Assembly (NCBI GenBank): GCA_027019885.1
Contig: JALUWC010000540.1
Location: 1 to 23,243 of the forward strand
From: Geoglobus sp.
GTDB taxonomy: Archaea > Halobacteriota > Archaeoglobi > Archaeoglobales > Archaeoglobaceae
Direction of reading: 5' to 3'
DNA: 23,243 nt
In this document: one piece after another, positions 1-6,640 of the stretch
Layout: each line of letters starts with the position of its first letter
How positions within the stretch are numbered: the stretch's first letter is position 1
Program-made: the position numbers and the translations under genes
The notes under the pieces: model-generated
Databases searched by the model: none
The model's input: the letters and a program-made list of their open reading frames with translations, nothing else
Told to the model about the DNA's origin: nothing

Positions 1-134
1 GGAACCCCGCTCTTCTTTGCCATGGAGATTATCCCCGCAATTCTGCCAGATTTTGCAGAGGTGCTTATGTACACCCTGTTGACCTTCCCAGCTTTCAGAG
101 CTTCAAACACACTGTTTACACCATGAACTCGCAT
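1..134 (-). CDS. TrmH/SpoU-family RNA 2'-O-methyltransferase, N-terminal fragment
   Basis: This is the first 44 codons of a gene that runs off the left edge; the ATG start lies inside the window. The opening residues MRVHGVNSVFEALKAGKV, followed by a strand RVYIS, match the start of the L30e-like substrate-binding domain that precedes the SPOUT methyltransferase domain in RlmB/TrmH-type enzymes, where an HGxNxVxEAL motif is typical. These enzymes methylate ribose 2'-OH groups in rRNA or tRNA using SAM. It begins 15 bases after the NUDIX gene on the same strand and is probably the last visible member of that operon. No strong ribosome binding site is seen, only a weak TGATCT. The catalytic SPOUT knot is outside the window, so the target RNA cannot be inferred. 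The family call rests on this short N-terminus alone. Confidence 0.6.
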   Translation of the reverse strand, partial: MRVHGVNSVFEALKAGKVNRVYISTSAKSGRIAGIISMAKKSGV

Positions 135-149
135 GAAAACAGTTTCAGA

Positions 150-590
150 TCATGATATATAGATTTCATCATTTCCGGAGAGCAATTTTCTGGCAAGCTT
201 TTCAACAAAATCAACAGTCTCGGTATCATCCATCTCAGACAGGTCAAACCATCTCACCTCGTCTGCATCGCTCATCGCTTTTGGAACTCCATCAACAATC
301 CCTGCGAAGAAGTCAATTACTATATAATGGTATTCAATCCTTCCTTGACTGTCAAAAAAGATTTCATCTGTGACACACGCAACGTCCCCGACCTCTATCT
401 CAACACCCAGCTCCTCCATGATCTCCCTTTTAAGTGCTTCCATCAGTCTTTCCCCTTTTCTTACAAGACCGCCAGGCACTGACCACTTTCCCTTATTTGG
501 CTCATTTGCCCTTCTGACAAGCAGAATCTTTCCATTTTCAACAATAACAGCTCCAACACCAACAAGAGGTCTTTCAGGATATCTTCTCAT
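150..590 (-). CDS. NUDIX hydrolase
   Basis: This is a 146-residue NUDIX-fold pyrophosphohydrolase. The complete NUDIX box GX5EX7REUXEEXGU is present at residues 41-63 (Gly41, Glu47, Arg55-Glu56, Glu59-Glu60, Gly62), which supplies the Mg2+-binding glutamates. The VGAVIVENGKILLVRR start and the WSVPGG strand before the box are typical of the compact ADP-ribose pyrophosphatase or NADH pyrophosphatase-like group. Members cleave nucleoside diphosphates linked to another group, often to clear damaged or toxic nucleotides. The exact substrate cannot be read from the sequence. The start lies one base after the stop of the MtxX-like gene, so the two are surely cotranscribed, and a TrmH-type gene follows. 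The family is certain; the substrate is unknown. Confidence 0.88.
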   Translation of the reverse strand: MRRYPERPLVGVGAVIVENGKILLVRRANEPNKGKWSVPGGLVRKGERLMEALKREIMEELGVEIEVGDVACVTDEIFFDSQGRIEYHYIVIDFFAGIVDGVPKAMSDADEVRWFDLSEMDDTETVDFVEKLARKLLSGNDEIYIS

Positions 591-591
591 C

Positions 592-1332
592 TTATATCAC
601 CACCGAAAGGGCTATGGCTCTTGCAAATCCCTCAGCACTCTGGCTTCTGCTCGTATCAATCACTCTGAAGGGCACATTGCAGAAAACCGCTCCGTACTCC
701 ATTCCTTTACCAAGATAACACAGAGACCTAAATATCAGATTTCCTGAAATACCATCTGGAGCGATTATTATGTCTTTCTCAATGGCATCCTCAAGCCTTA
801 TCTCATAATTAACACCTCCAGTGATTTTCGAGCAGAATTCAGCATCTGCCAGTGTTCTATCCACAAGATCACTTCTGCCGGTATCCTCGTACCTCCCTCC
901 AGAAAGAAATGCTATCTCCGTGCCAAGACCAAGAGATTTCGCCACCCTTGCAGAGCATTTTGCCAGTTCAATCTTTTCTGAGATCTTACTGCCCTCATCA
1001 ACACCAACAGGGGAGAGAAGAAAGAGCTTCTTAGCGGGAGTCTCAAGAACCGCAACTCTGAGAGGTCTGTACTTCTCTCTCATGAATTCAAGAATCTTTT
1101 TTGCGCTTGCCGTTCCTCTTACAGCCGAGTAAACCTTTTCGCTTTCAGCAAGCTCAATGAGCCTTTTGGCTGTATCCTGCTCCTCATCAACAATCAGAAC
1201 TTTTGCGAACTCATCTGCAATTTCAGCCGCCCTGTAAATTCTGTCCTCGCTTGTTTCATCGTACCTCACAAGACCTATTGCAACTTTCTCTCTTTTCAGT
1301 CTGCTTTTTATTATTTCATGCAGATAAATCAT
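592..1332 (-). CDS. mtxX: MtxX-like protein (methyltransferase-related, phosphotransacetylase-like fold)
   Basis: This 246-residue protein resembles MtxX, a family described from methanogens as methyltransferase-related and predicted to share the phosphate acetyl/butyryltransferase fold. Supporting segments are VAIGLVRYDE near the N-terminus, the LSGGRYEDTGRSDLVDRTLADAEF stretch (residues about 140-170), IIAPDGISGNLIFRSL (about 190-205), and the C-terminal VIDTSRSQSAEGFARAIAL. No biochemical role is established. The start overlaps the MarC stop by four bases (ATGA), and the stop is one base before the NUDIX start. Its neighbour two genes upstream is a MetE-like methyltransferase, which gives a loose methyl-transfer context, but this is inference. 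An alternative description is simply a predicted phosphotransacetylase. Recognition is from memory of family motifs. Confidence 0.65.
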   Translation of the reverse strand: MIYLHEIIKSRLKREKVAIGLVRYDETSEDRIYRAAEIADEFAKVLIVDEEQDTAKRLIELAESEKVYSAVRGTASAKKILEFMREKYRPLRVAVLETPAKKLFLLSPVGVDEGSKISEKIELAKCSARVAKSLGLGTEIAFLSGGRYEDTGRSDLVDRTLADAEFCSKITGGVNYEIRLEDAIEKDIIIAPDGISGNLIFRSLCYLGKGMEYGAVFCNVPFRVIDTSRSQSAEGFARAIALSVVI

Positions 1333-1955
1333 GCCATCCCCACCTTTGAAAGAATTCCATCCATAACATACTCAATGCTTATCGCCGCAAGCAGAATCGC
1401 CATGACTCTCGCAATTATATCCGAGCCGCTTTTTCCGAGAATTCTCATAAGGCTTAGCGAATATATATGGGTAAGCCTGACAATCACATACACCAAGAGG
1501 GTTGCCAGAATGACGATCAGCTTTCCCGTGTAACCTACACCGGATGAGAGAACTACAACAGCAGTTATCGCTCCGGGCCCACTGTAGAGAGGCAATGCGA
1601 GAGGGAACACCGCAATTGAGTCTATTTCTGCACTCACCTTCCCCTTTTCCTCATAAATCTCCCTGGACTTTCTGCCAAAGAGGATGTCAACGGAAATTAT
1701 AAACATCATCAGACCTCCAGCAATCTTCAGAGACTCAATGGAGATGGAAAAGAATTTCATCACCGCCCATCCGGCAATTGCGAAGATTACGAGGATTGAT
1801 GCTGCTATTACGGTTGCTTTCTTTGAAATCCTGTCAATAGTATCTCTGCTCAGGTTTTCAGTCAGAGTTATGAATGTCGGTATGTTGCCTGGGGGGTCTA
1901 TTATTATGAAGAGAGTTGTGAAAGCTGTCAGGAAAAAAGTCAGAGGATCGTTCAT
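1329..1955 (-). CDS. MarC-family integral membrane protein
   Basis: This is a 208-residue polytopic membrane protein of the MarC/UPF0056 family with about six hydrophobic segments. The signature FIIIDPPGNIPTF at residues 17-29 (the family's DPxGxxPxF motif) and the conserved GGLMMFIISVDILFG segment at about 80-94 are present, followed by the PLALPLYSGPGAI motif at about 116-128. The family was once linked to multiple antibiotic resistance, but that link was withdrawn and the transport role is unresolved. Length and motif spacing are normal, so the gene looks intact. It overlaps both neighbours by four bases (ATGA), so translation is probably coupled to the MetE-like gene upstream and the MtxX-like gene downstream. 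Confidence 0.9.
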   Translation of the reverse strand: MNDPLTFFLTAFTTLFIIIDPPGNIPTFITLTENLSRDTIDRISKKATVIAASILVIFAIAGWAVMKFFSISIESLKIAGGLMMFIISVDILFGRKSREIYEEKGKVSAEIDSIAVFPLALPLYSGPGAITAVVVLSSGVGYTGKLIVILATLLVYVIVRLTHIYSLSLMRILGKSGSDIIARVMAILLAAISIEYVMDGILSKVGMA

Positions 1956-2899
1956 ATCTTACTCTTCGCCTCCCTTATGCTTTCCAGCAACTTTATTGCA
2001 TGGTCCTGAGACGGAAAGCTGAAAAGCCCGCAGTCAGGGCCGATATACTTGAGCCTTTCACCGAATAGCTCCACTGACTTAGTTATCCTTTCTGCTATCT
2101 TTTCAGAGCTCTCAATCTCGTTGATTGCATCCATAATTCCCTCATCATCCCCCCACACATTCACTCCATGCCTTGAGTTGTATTCTGCAACAATGCCATC
2201 TATGTCACTTCTTGCAATTCCAACTCTGAGAAATTTATCATAGGACTCCAGATCCTCCACATCAACAAAGTCCATGGCTCTCTCATCTCTTGCAGACTCG
2301 ATTCCAATGACATTTATCGGCTCTATCTCAAGAACCTCTGTGTAGAAAAGGGGTGAGTGGAGATGTATCTGAACATCTCCCGAAAAGCTTATCCTGCTGT
2401 AGGCAAATTCCATCTGCTCTCTCGAAGGTTGAAGCTCAGGGTTCGTGCCAAGACTCGGCTCATCCAGACTGACGCATTTAACGACATTCTCATCAAGATT
2501 TTCAACAAACCTGGCAACAGACTTGGCAATTTTGTCAATGACATCATCGTAAATAACAGCGCCGAACTCCCTGTAATACAGCTCGAATGGGCCTGTTATA
2601 CAGACCCTTAAAGAGTCCAAGTTCATGTCCATCAATGCCTCAACTTCCGGAATTGTTGCATACCTCTTTTTGATGAGATATGGCTCATCCTGGAACTCCT
2701 GGTTCTTTATTGGATCAAGAAACATCCTGTTCATGTCTCTGAACTGGGGGTAGTTTGGAAGTTCAACTCCCGCATTTACCTTCATCAGGTATGCTCTTCT
2801 AACCATCTCGGCATACTCCCTCGTTTCAAAATTCCTTTCCACCCACTCTCTCGACATTCCGTAAGGGAGAGGAAAACTGCCAATATCATCAAAAATCAT
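1952..2899 (-). CDS. Archaeal core-MetE-like methionine synthase (C-terminal catalytic domain type)
   Basis: This 315-residue protein corresponds only to the catalytic C-terminal barrel of cobalamin-independent methionine synthase. It lacks the N-terminal half that binds polyglutamylated folate in bacterial MetE. Visible landmarks are GSFPLP near residue 7, ITGPFELYYREFG at 101-113, the SLDEPSLG loop at 144-151, and GPDCGL containing Cys290. Archaeal proteins of this shape (the Mes groups) are thought to take the methyl group from a corrinoid protein or similar donor instead of methyl-folate. The usual zinc ligands are His, Cys, Glu and Cys. Here they read His179, His181, Glu201 and Cys290, so the first cysteine is replaced by histidine. 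This could mean an altered metal site or a different thiol acceptor. It overlaps the PLD-like and MarC genes by four bases each. Confidence 0.78.
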   Translation of the reverse strand: MIFDDIGSFPLPYGMSREWVERNFETREYAEMVRRAYLMKVNAGVELPNYPQFRDMNRMFLDPIKNQEFQDEPYLIKKRYATIPEVEALMDMNLDSLRVCITGPFELYYREFGAVIYDDVIDKIAKSVARFVENLDENVVKCVSLDEPSLGTNPELQPSREQMEFAYSRISFSGDVQIHLHSPLFYTEVLEIEPINVIGIESARDERAMDFVDVEDLESYDKFLRVGIARSDIDGIVAEYNSRHGVNVWGDDEGIMDAINEIESSEKIAERITKSVELFGERLKYIGPDCGLFSFPSQDHAIKLLESIREAKSKI

Positions 2900-4188
2900 C
2901 CTACCTCCTCCTTCTTTGATTTGAGATCCATGATGAGAGCCCAGGCAATCTTGGAGTTCAGAGTTTCCTCATCAAGCTCTATGGTATCTTCTGAGTTCCA
3001 TACAATCTCGAAGAACTCCTTTGCTTTCCTTGCAAGGTCCGAATTTTCTGCATAAACTCCAACTTCGTAATTTTCGTAAAGCCCTGTCTGCGAGAGATTG
3101 GCAGTTGTTATAAGCACCTCCCTCTCATCAACAATTATCATCTTTGCGTGTATGTTGTCATTGAGCCTGACACTTCCAGGAGGAAACATTTCCAGAAATC
3201 TTTTTAGGGTGAAGTACTGCTTTTTATCCTCCTGAACCTCATCAACATTTCTGTACATCTCCCTCCTGTAGCTCGGCCACGTTATTATTCTGAATTTAAT
3301 CTCCCTGTTCATAAGCGGCTGGAGTTCTGCTGTGAGCCAGTCTGTGTAATAGATGTGAGGTGAGGTTATGAGTATCTCTTTCTTTGCTCTCTGGATCATT
3401 TCCTTCATCTTGGCAACGAGATCTCCGCTCCATGGCGGGTTTTTAACAACCTCATGTTTCTTCAGTGTTTTCTCAAGCCTGAAATTGTAGTAAAGCAAAC
3501 CTGCAAATGCAACAAGTGTTAAGCTCGCTCCAAGTATATTGAGGAGATAAAAGTTCCAAACTTCCGCAAAAGACACGAAAACACTTATCTGACTTTTTGG
3601 CTCTATATATTCCCATTCAAGACTATCTATTCTGTTCATGCTCTTGTAATTGAACTTTGTGTTTGCAGATGTGCTTATGATGTTGTAGTTTTTGAATATG
3701 TTCTCAGGAAAAACAAGTTTTATGCATATCTTCTCAACATGAAAATTCTGCTGCCAGAAATAGCTCGGATACTCGAAAGTTCTGAAAAAATACACACCAT
3801 GTCCAATGTTCTCCATGGGATTCTTCAGTTCCCTTTTTATCGTAAGCTGATATTCCTCGTATGGCGTGAGCTCCTTTACAACTCTGATGACATAGTACTC
3901 GAGACCATCGCTACCTTTTACCTCACCAACTCTGACATATCCTTCAGGAAGGTCTGTCACACTTACAAGTGTGGTATTTGGAGTTTTTGGAAGTGTTAAA
4001 ACAAAATTAAGTGTCTCCATCTCCTTTTCATTTATATTCTTGAACCTCAGATAAAACTTGTCTTCCATCAGATTGAGAGATTTCATTTTGTAGTCTATCT
4101 CTGCGTTGATGGATATGTTCCTTGCAGCAGTGACTCCAACGAGCAGTATGATGCAAAGGGCAAGCAGTACTGCAACTCTCCTATTCAC
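2896..4188 (-). CDS. Membrane-anchored PLD-like (single HKD) protein
   Basis: This 430-residue protein has an N-terminal hydrophobic signal or anchor (residues 5-20). A predicted extracytoplasmic beta-rich domain of about 190 residues follows, then a transmembrane helix at about 211-235 and a basic RLEKTLKKH stop-transfer. The C-terminal cytoplasmic domain contains one phospholipase D HKD motif (His347, Lys349, Asp354) followed by TTANLSQTG. Single-HKD proteins act as homodimers that hydrolyse phosphodiester bonds in nucleic acids or lipids. The true substrate here is unknown, and the outer domain is not one I recognise. The start is GTG, chosen because a perfect GGAGGTGA ribosome binding site ends four bases upstream. 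The gene lies 42 bases after the lipoprotein gene and overlaps the MetE-like gene by four bases. Confidence 0.72.
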   Translation of the reverse strand: MNRRVAVLLALCIILLVGVTAARNISINAEIDYKMKSLNLMEDKFYLRFKNINEKEMETLNFVLTLPKTPNTTLVSVTDLPEGYVRVGEVKGSDGLEYYVIRVVKELTPYEEYQLTIKRELKNPMENIGHGVYFFRTFEYPSYFWQQNFHVEKICIKLVFPENIFKNYNIISTSANTKFNYKSMNRIDSLEWEYIEPKSQISVFVSFAEVWNFYLLNILGASLTLVAFAGLLYYNFRLEKTLKKHEVVKNPPWSGDLVAKMKEMIQRAKKEILITSPHIYYTDWLTAELQPLMNREIKFRIITWPSYRREMYRNVDEVQEDKKQYFTLKRFLEMFPPGSVRLNDNIHAKMIIVDEREVLITTANLSQTGLYENYEVGVYAENSDLARKAKEFFEIVWNSEDTIELDEETLNSKIAWALIMDLKSKKEEVG

Positions 4189-4220
4189 CTATTCACCTCC
4201 ACCTTCTGTAAAGGATGATG

Positions 4221-4228
4221 TTTTTAAA
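4221..4228 (-). promoter_or_regulatory. Possible internal TATA box ahead of the PLD-like gene
   Basis: On the minus strand the gap between the lipoprotein stop and the PLD-like GTG holds CTTTAAAAAC, centred about 36 bases before the GTG. A transcript starting about 26 bases downstream would carry a roughly 10-base leader containing the GGAGGTGA site. It may be an internal promoter. An AT-rich coincidence is equally possible. Confidence 0.3.
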
Positions 4229-4230
4229 GA

Positions 4231-4812
4231 TTACACCACTCCGTGACAGCAGTAGCTGCATGTCATTGTCGATGGTGGTCTTAGATTTTTCTTCTCATGA
4301 CAGGCAAAGCACCTTTCAACAGGCATTTCGGTGTTTTTGAGAGGGATATTCGGGATGTATGTGTAGTTTCTGAGGTAACTTACCATCTCTACCACCTGAT
4401 ATTTCCCTATGAAAACTCTGAAACTGTTGTTTTCCTGAATAACTGCTGTGGGAGTTCCAAAGAATCCTGTTTTTTCCTTAATTGTGTAGGCAAGCTGCTT
4501 GCTCATGTTGCTGCAATTGCTGAAATACTCAACATTGCACATATCAAAATTTATGTCAGTGCTGTTAAGAAGGTAATCAATCAGGGGCTTTACTGCCTGA
4601 CAGTTGGGGCACTCAGGATGGAAAAAGTAATACACCTTGATCAAATTTCTCTCAGCTTTTGATACATTGGTGTTCTCTTTTCCAGGAGATTTAACAGGAG
4701 TATTTGTCACCGTATTACCTGGTAATTGTGAAGATGCTCCCGATTGCTCCTTTGGAGATGCACATCCCGACATTAGCAGAACTGCAAGCATAAACAGAAT
4801 TATCAGTCTCAC
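4231..4812 (-). CDS. Thioredoxin-fold lipoprotein with C-terminal heme-type CXXCH motifs
   Basis: This is a 193-residue secreted lipoprotein. The N-terminus is a lipoprotein signal with lipobox LMSGC (Cys17), followed by a Ser/Thr/Pro/Asn-rich linker (18-50). A thioredoxin-like domain covers about 56-150, with the redox pair HPECPNC (Cys68, Cys71) and a GTPTAV cis-proline loop at 119-124. The last 30 residues contain CFACH (Cys168, Cys171, His172), a classic heme c attachment motif, and CSYCCH (Cys185, Cys189, His190), which fits the rarer CX3CH variant. The protein is probably anchored outside the membrane and may carry disulfide chemistry and heme together. Alternatively the tail binds another metal such as zinc. 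The start is GTG, chosen because a TATA box lies about 25 bases upstream. This is the first gene of the minus-strand operon and I know no close named homologue. Confidence 0.7.
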   Translation of the reverse strand: MRLIILFMLAVLLMSGCASPKEQSGASSQLPGNTVTNTPVKSPGKENTNVSKAERNLIKVYYFFHPECPNCQAVKPLIDYLLNSTDINFDMCNVEYFSNCSNMSKQLAYTIKEKTGFFGTPTAVIQENNSFRVFIGKYQVVEMVSYLRNYTYIPNIPLKNTEMPVERCFACHEKKNLRPPSTMTCSYCCHGVV

Positions 4813-4833
4813 AACAGAAATTTCCCGGACACC

Positions 4834-4841
4834 ATTAAAAA
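4834..4841 (-). promoter_or_regulatory. TATA box for the thioredoxin lipoprotein operon
   Basis: On the minus strand the sequence reads CGATAGGTTTTTAATGG, with the TTTTTAAT core centred about 25 bases before the GTG start at 4812. This spacing predicts a leaderless transcript. The element sits back to back with the DUF58 promoter, which forms a short divergent promoter region. Confidence 0.5.
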
Positions 4842-4865
4842 CCTATCGCTTTTCGTAGAAAAAAG

Positions 4866-4875
4866 CTTTTTAATT
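4866..4875 (+). promoter_or_regulatory. TATA box for the DUF58/MoxR operon
   Basis: AAAAAAGCTTTTTAATT has a purine-rich BRE-like stretch followed by CTTTTTAATT, centred about 27-28 bases before the ATG at 4899. This is the spacing expected for a leaderless mRNA. No ribosome binding site is seen upstream of the ATG, which agrees with that reading. Confidence 0.5.
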
Positions 4876-4898
4876 TCCTTGTTAAAAATTTTCGAGCA

Positions 4899-6050
4899 AT
4901 GAGGAATCTTGAGAGAGATCTGATAATGGCATCCATTGTAATTGTAGTATTTTCAGTCTCGCTTATAATTGAAAGACTCATGGCTCTGGCAGTTGTGCCT
5001 CTTCTTCTTTTCCTGTTCCCCTCCCGGTTCTCTGCAGGAGTTCGCGACATCCACTTCTCGGCTCCAGCATACGTTGGTGATGAGGTTATCATAAGATTTG
5101 CTGTGAATGTTGTCGGTCTGGGATACGCGAAAATTGTTCTGAAAACAGAGGGTATTATGGATGTTTCAGATGGAAATCCAAAAGCTGGAGGCTTTGTTCC
5201 GTTTTTCAGGAAATTCACCGTTAATGTTAGAGGTAAGGCGATAAAAAGAGGAAAGATCAATTTCGGGCAGACAGAGGTCATCTTCAACGACATCTTCCTT
5301 TTAAAGGAGAGCACGAAAGAGCTCGAAATGGATGCAACTGCTGAGGTTAAGGTCAGGGTGAAGAAAGTCAGAAAGGTCAGGGCGAGAAGGAAAAAGGTGA
5401 GAGAGAGCTATCCCGATATAGACATATCCAAAATTGGAGTTCCGGGAACTGATTTCAGAGAGATACGAGCATACATACCCGGGGATCCGGTGAAATTCAT
5501 AAACTGGAAGGCTACAGCAAAAAGAAATGACATACTTGTGAATGAGTTTGAGGTTGAGGGAAAAAGAGCAGTCTGGTTTGTTGTGAACACCTCCAGCCAT
5601 TCATTCAGCGAAAGAGAATATCTTGAAAATGCTCTGACAGTAACAGCATCACTCGCATATTACTTCACAAAGAGGGGGCACAAAACAGCTTTAACTCTGA
5701 CAGGAAGCGGTAAAACAATCCATCCTGATCTCGGAAAGAAGCAGTTTTACAGAATGATGTTCGAGCTCACAAATGCAGAATTCTCAGGCAAAGATTCTCT
5801 TATTGCTATGAGGGAGGTTAAGAAGCTCATTATGTACCACATGCCTTTCGTTGTGTACATCACACACATACACGACGACATGAATGCTGTTGTCGAGCTT
5901 ATAAAGTCAGGACTTAAGTGCAAAACAGTTGTTGTGGCTGGAAAAGAGTATGAAAACGATCTGGCAAAAATCGCCCGGGAACTGATGACAAGGGAGAAGC
6001 TGAGAAGGGGTGCTGATGTCATGAAGGATGTGATAAGGGTGAGAATGTGA
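4899..6050 (+). CDS. DUF58 domain protein (MoxR-associated)
   Basis: This 383-residue protein has two closely spaced N-terminal transmembrane helices (about 8-24 and 26-42), then a beta-rich region and a DUF58 core. The core signature, from the RAYIPGD motif through FINWKATAKR to NEFEVEGKR (about residues 188-222), matches the family's YxxGDDxRxIDWxxSAR pattern. DUF58 proteins pair with MoxR AAA+ ATPases and carry a von Willebrand factor A-like fold. Here the metal-binding DxSxS motif is degraded to NTSSHS, with Asn at about residue 230, so metal binding at this site may be lost. The gene heads an operon with four overlapping genes ending in MoxR. Its substrate is unknown; the usual inference is chaperone-like assembly or maturation of envelope proteins. 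Confidence 0.85.
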   Translation: MRNLERDLIMASIVIVVFSVSLIIERLMALAVVPLLLFLFPSRFSAGVRDIHFSAPAYVGDEVIIRFAVNVVGLGYAKIVLKTEGIMDVSDGNPKAGGFVPFFRKFTVNVRGKAIKRGKINFGQTEVIFNDIFLLKESTKELEMDATAEVKVRVKKVRKVRARRKKVRESYPDIDISKIGVPGTDFREIRAYIPGDPVKFINWKATAKRNDILVNEFEVEGKRAVWFVVNTSSHSFSEREYLENALTVTASLAYYFTKRGHKTALTLTGSGKTIHPDLGKKQFYRMMFELTNAEFSGKDSLIAMREVKKLIMYHMPFVVYITHIHDDMNAVVELIKSGLKCKTVVVAGKEYENDLAKIARELMTREKLRRGADVMKDVIRVRM

Positions 6051-6640
6051 AATACAGAATCGCCTCACTTGTCATTGCAATTCTTTCGGGAATCATTGCA
6101 GTTGAAACCTTCCGCCAGACAGTGATTTACGGCATGATGAGCCTTGTGCTTCCTCAATGGATCCCCTATGCAGTTCTTGCAGCCCCTTTAATCGGGTTTA
6201 TGGCTGAAAAGAGAGTTTTCAGCCTCGGGTATTATATTGCACTCACGGTTCTTATCCTGATTCCCTTAATTCAGGATTCGGAGGTGTTCGAGGGAATGGT
6301 TGATGCAATCTACTCCTTGGGATATGGCGAGATTTCAAGAACAATTCTGGGCATGTTTCCATATCATGACACATTCCTCACTCTTACACTGATAACATTC
6401 CTGTACATAGCGGGAATCTATTTTGAGAACATGGACGGGATTGAAAGCAGACTTAAAGCTGAGGGCTTTGGCTTCACACTCCTCCCAACTCCAATCTTTC
6501 TCGCATTGGTTCTTTCAGCGATCTATCTGAAAATAGATGCCATCCTGAGCTTTAAAACTGGATCTGATTTCATTTACGCCATTGTTACCATCACAGTATT
6601 TTCATTTTCAGTTATTGCACTCTGGAGGATGGGAAGATGA
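6047..6640 (+). CDS. Integral membrane protein of the MoxR operon
   Basis: This is a 197-residue hydrophobic protein with about five or six predicted transmembrane segments, near residues 5-22, 30-50, 58-76, 108-126, 145-165 and 173-192. I recognise no motif or family. The start is GTG, overlapping the DUF58 stop by four bases, and the stop overlaps the transglutaminase start by four bases, so expression is strongly coupled to both. Its position between DUF58 and transglutaminase genes corresponds to the membrane half found fused to transglutaminase domains in bacterial TgpA-type proteins. It may therefore be the split-off membrane partner of the downstream enzyme. That role is inferred only from gene order. 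Confidence 0.7.
   Translation: MKYRIASLVIAILSGIIAVETFRQTVIYGMMSLVLPQWIPYAVLAAPLIGFMAEKRVFSLGYYIALTVLILIPLIQDSEVFEGMVDAIYSLGYGEISRTILGMFPYHDTFLTLTLITFLYIAGIYFENMDGIESRLKAEGFGFTLLPTPIFLALVLSAIYLKIDAILSFKTGSDFIYAIVTITVFSFSVIALWRMGR

Noticed and set aside
4231..4320. Possible frameshift at the end of the thioredoxin lipoprotein, producing CSYCCH instead of a second CXXCH
   Set aside because: The frame is open and continuous, the reading ends naturally nine residues on, and no single indel gives a clearly better tail, so I treat CX3CH as real sequence, not an error.
4835..5314. Minus-strand frame of 159 codons opposite the DUF58 gene and its promoter
   Set aside because: It covers the divergent promoter region and the start of DUF58, has no recognisable domain, and would conflict with both TATA boxes.
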